The position numbers and the translations under genes are program-made. 64,000 nt of DNA from positions 62,001 through 126,000 of the forward strand of contig NZ_JABFFR010000033.1 of assembly GCF_013423485.1 (NCBI RefSeq). Reading direction: 5' to 3'. The stretch is from Azospirillum oleiclasticum. GTDB taxonomy: Bacteria; Pseudomonadota; Alphaproteobacteria; Azospirillales; Azospirillaceae. Positions 62,455 to 64,000 of the stretch are shown piece by piece. The notes below the pieces were generated by a model. The model was given only the letters and a program-made list of their open reading frames with translations, ran no database searches and was not told the DNA's origin. Numbering within the stretch: the first letter of the stretch is position 1; each line of letters begins with the position of its first letter.

Positions 62455-64000
62455 ATGGTGGATCAGGACAGGGGACATCGACGCTTCGCGGTGGCGATAT
62501 GGGCTGGAACCGCGGCCATCGTGGCGGCACTCTGGGGGCTCGCGCTGCTGCTGATCGTCTCCGGCGAACGTCAGGCGGCGGCGCGGGCCGAGCGCGACAC
62601 CGGCAACCTCGCGCGCATCATCGCCGAGCAGACGGAGCGGGTGATCTCCGAGGCCGATCAGATCCTGCGCTACGTCGGTTACGACATCCGCAAGTTCGGC
62701 CATTGGCACCCCAACCTGCGAGAGGTGATGCGCGAGGCGAAGGGGCGCTCCGACGTGCTGGTGCAGCTCTCGATCGTCGATGCCGACGGGCGGCTGGCGC
62801 AGACCAGCGTCGATTCGGCCCCGGCGCGGATCAATCTGTCCGACCGCGAGCATTTCCGTGTCCAGCGCGAGAACCCCGCGCGCGGCCTCTTCATCAGCAA
62901 GCCTGTCTTCGGCCGGACGTCCGGCCGCTGGTCCCTCCAGCTGACGCGCGCCATCGAGACGGGGGACGGTGATTTCGGCGGGGTGCTGGTGGCGTCCATC
63001 GACCCCTTCTACTTCAGCCGGACCTTCCAGGAGCTGGACGTCGGGGATGGCGGTGCCATCGCCATCATCGGGCTGGACGGCATCCTGCGCGCGCAGTCCG
63101 GCATCGATGATCTGTCGATCGGTGCCGATCTCGGCGACAGCGAACTGATGACCATCGCGCGCCGGCAGGGCACGGGCTTCACCAGGACCACCGGCCCGGC
63201 GGACCGGAAGCGGCGGCTGATCGCCTTCCGCACCCTCCCGAACCACCCGCTGATGGTCATCGCCAGCTTTTCCGAGAGCGCCTTCGACGCCGATCTGCTG
63301 ACCCGGCGCACGATCTATCTGGGGTCGGTGGCCGCCTGCACGGCGGCCCTCCTGGCACTGGCCTGGCTGGCCGCCCGCCAATCCGCACGGCAGGCGATGG
63401 CCCAGGCGATGGCGCGTGAGACGGAAGGGCGGTTGCGGGAGAGCGAGCAGCGCTTCCGCGACGTGGCGGAGACGGCGTCGGACTGGTTCTGGGAAATGGG
63501 TCCCGACCTCCGCTTCACCAACCTGACCGGGCCGCTCGCGCCGGAACTGTCGAAGGGTCGAAGCCTGATCGGCTGCACCCGCCAGGAGGTGGCCGTCCGC
63601 GAAGCCGGCGACGACGCCAAATGGGAGGATCACCATCGCATTCTGGCCGAGCACCGTCCTTTCCGGAGTTTCGAATACCGGGCGCGGCTGGCCGCCGGCG
63701 AACGGGTGTTCAGCGTGAGCGGACGGCCGATCTTCGGCGAGTCCGGCCGGTTCCTGGGATACCGCGGCTCCGCCACCGACATCACCGAGCGCAAGATGGC
63801 CGAGGAGAGGCTGCTGGCGAGTGAGACGCGCTACCGCCGCATGGTCGATGCGGTGGGGCAGCCCATCCTCACCTTCGACCGGTCCGGCATCATCGACGGC
63901 GTGAATCCGGCGGCCGAACGGCTTTTCGGATACACCGCCGCCGATGTGGTGGGGAGCCGCGTCACGACTCTGGTGCCGGCGATCATGGACGCCGTACGGG
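62455..64000 (+). CDS. membrane sensor protein with PDC/Cache and two PAS domains, 3' end outside the window
   Basis: The frame is open from ATG 62455 (AGGGG upstream) to the right edge (515 codons seen). TM1 'WAGTAAIVAALWGLALLLIV' is followed by an extracellular PDC/Cache domain (about 40-280), TM2 'YLGSVAACTAALLALAWLA' (near 283-301), then PAS 1 ('FRDVAETASDWFWEMGPDLRFTN') and PAS 2 ('YRRMVDAVGQPILTFDRSGIIDGVNPAAERLFGYTAADVVG'). The output domain is not in the window: histidine kinase, GGDEF/EAL or chemoreceptor are all possible. Next to a SiaA-like phosphatase, a diguanylate cyclase would be the most telling result. Confidence 0.82.
   Translation, partial: MVDQDRGHRRFAVAIWAGTAAIVAALWGLALLLIVSGERQAAARAERDTGNLARIIAEQTERVISEADQILRYVGYDIRKFGHWHPNLREVMREAKGRSDVLVQLSIVDADGRLAQTSVDSAPARINLSDREHFRVQRENPARGLFISKPVFGRTSGRWSLQLTRAIETGDGDFGGVLVASIDPFYFSRTFQELDVGDGGAIAIIGLDGILRAQSGIDDLSIGADLGDSELMTIARRQGTGFTRTTGPADRKRRLIAFRTLPNHPLMVIASFSESAFDADLLTRRTIYLGSVAACTAALLALAWLAARQSARQAMAQAMARETEGRLRESEQRFRDVAETASDWFWEMGPDLRFTNLTGPLAPELSKGRSLIGCTRQEVAVREAGDDAKWEDHHRILAEHRPFRSFEYRARLAAGERVFSVSGRPIFGESGRFLGYRGSATDITERKMAEERLLASETRYRRMVDAVGQPILTFDRSGIIDGVNPAAERLFGYTAADVVGSRVTTLVPAIMDAVR

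Noticed and set aside
60511-63654. 1047-codon minus-strand frame across the SiaA-like gene and the Cache/PAS gene
   Set aside because: Different frame from the SpoIIE phosphatase and antisense to the Cache/PAS protein; no recognisable domain.
1-64000. tRNA, rRNA or CRISPR arrays
   Set aside because: No acceptor-stem/T-loop patterns, rRNA-like blocks or regularly spaced repeats were seen in the intergenic gaps read by eye.

Overview
The window is a 64 kb stretch of very GC-rich chromosome or chromid. It most resembles an alphaproteobacterium of the Azospirillum/Rhodospirillales type. The reasons are the strong C/G third-position bias, Tat-dependent and GMC-type dehydrogenase genes, several chemoreceptors, an alphaproteobacterial style of envelope and signalling genes, and two sequences that match the alphaproteobacterial general-stress (EcfG-type) promoter. 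The taxon is an inference from gene content; no rRNA or tRNA gene is present.

Bases 1-16.5 kb are an exopolysaccharide region. It holds the 3' end of a polymerase/ligase-like membrane protein, a four-gene operon for a periplasmic dehydrogenase (cytochrome c lipoprotein, Tat-exported small subunit, GMC flavoprotein, small membrane protein), a secreted polysaccharide lyase fused to RTX calcium-binding repeats, a GT4 glycosyltransferase, a BON-domain stress protein, a second Wzy/WaaL-like protein, and a minus-strand block of BY-kinase/co-polymerase (Wzc type), outer-membrane beta-barrel and metallophosphatase. A Wza-type export lipoprotein and a secreted repeat protein with a Q/N-rich tail follow. 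The set suggests assembly, export, oxidation and trimming of a surface polymer.

Bases 16.6-30.7 kb carry a branched-chain-type ABC importer in pieces: the binding protein, then livH-livM-livG, then livF 7.3 kb further on. Among these lie a PAP2 phosphatase, a TPR protein, two chemoreceptors (one with a zinc-binding CZB domain), two tandem 17-kDa-antigen-like proteins and an acyl-CoA synthetase. Together they suggest sensing, uptake and CoA activation of a carboxylic acid.

Bases 30.9-42.2 kb hold envelope and housekeeping genes: an MscS channel, a TRIC-family channel, a duplicated HdeA-like protein, TPR and PAS-like proteins, an alpha/beta hydrolase, a gamma-glutamyltransferase homologue, and an AKR-MFS-MarR cluster with a perfect palindromic operator candidate. 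Bases 42.4-47.1 kb encode a cytosolic group-3b-like (NADP-linked) [NiFe] hydrogenase, with a stand-alone cyclic-nucleotide-binding protein inside the operon.

Bases 47.2-55.7 kb contain an EamA exporter, a periplasmic glutathione peroxidase, a PRC-barrel protein behind a GGAAC-N17-CGTT promoter, a pair of unknown proteins joined by 14-bp repeats, an AsmA protein and an SLC13 transporter with TrkA-C domains. Bases 55.8-64 kb are a signalling island: a receiver/DUF3369/histidine kinase, SiaB- and SiaC-like proteins, a second histidine kinase, an OmpR regulator, a SiaA-like SpoIIE phosphatase, and a sensor protein with PAS domains cut off by the window edge. This island resembles the SiaABC biofilm switch recombined with two-component proteins.
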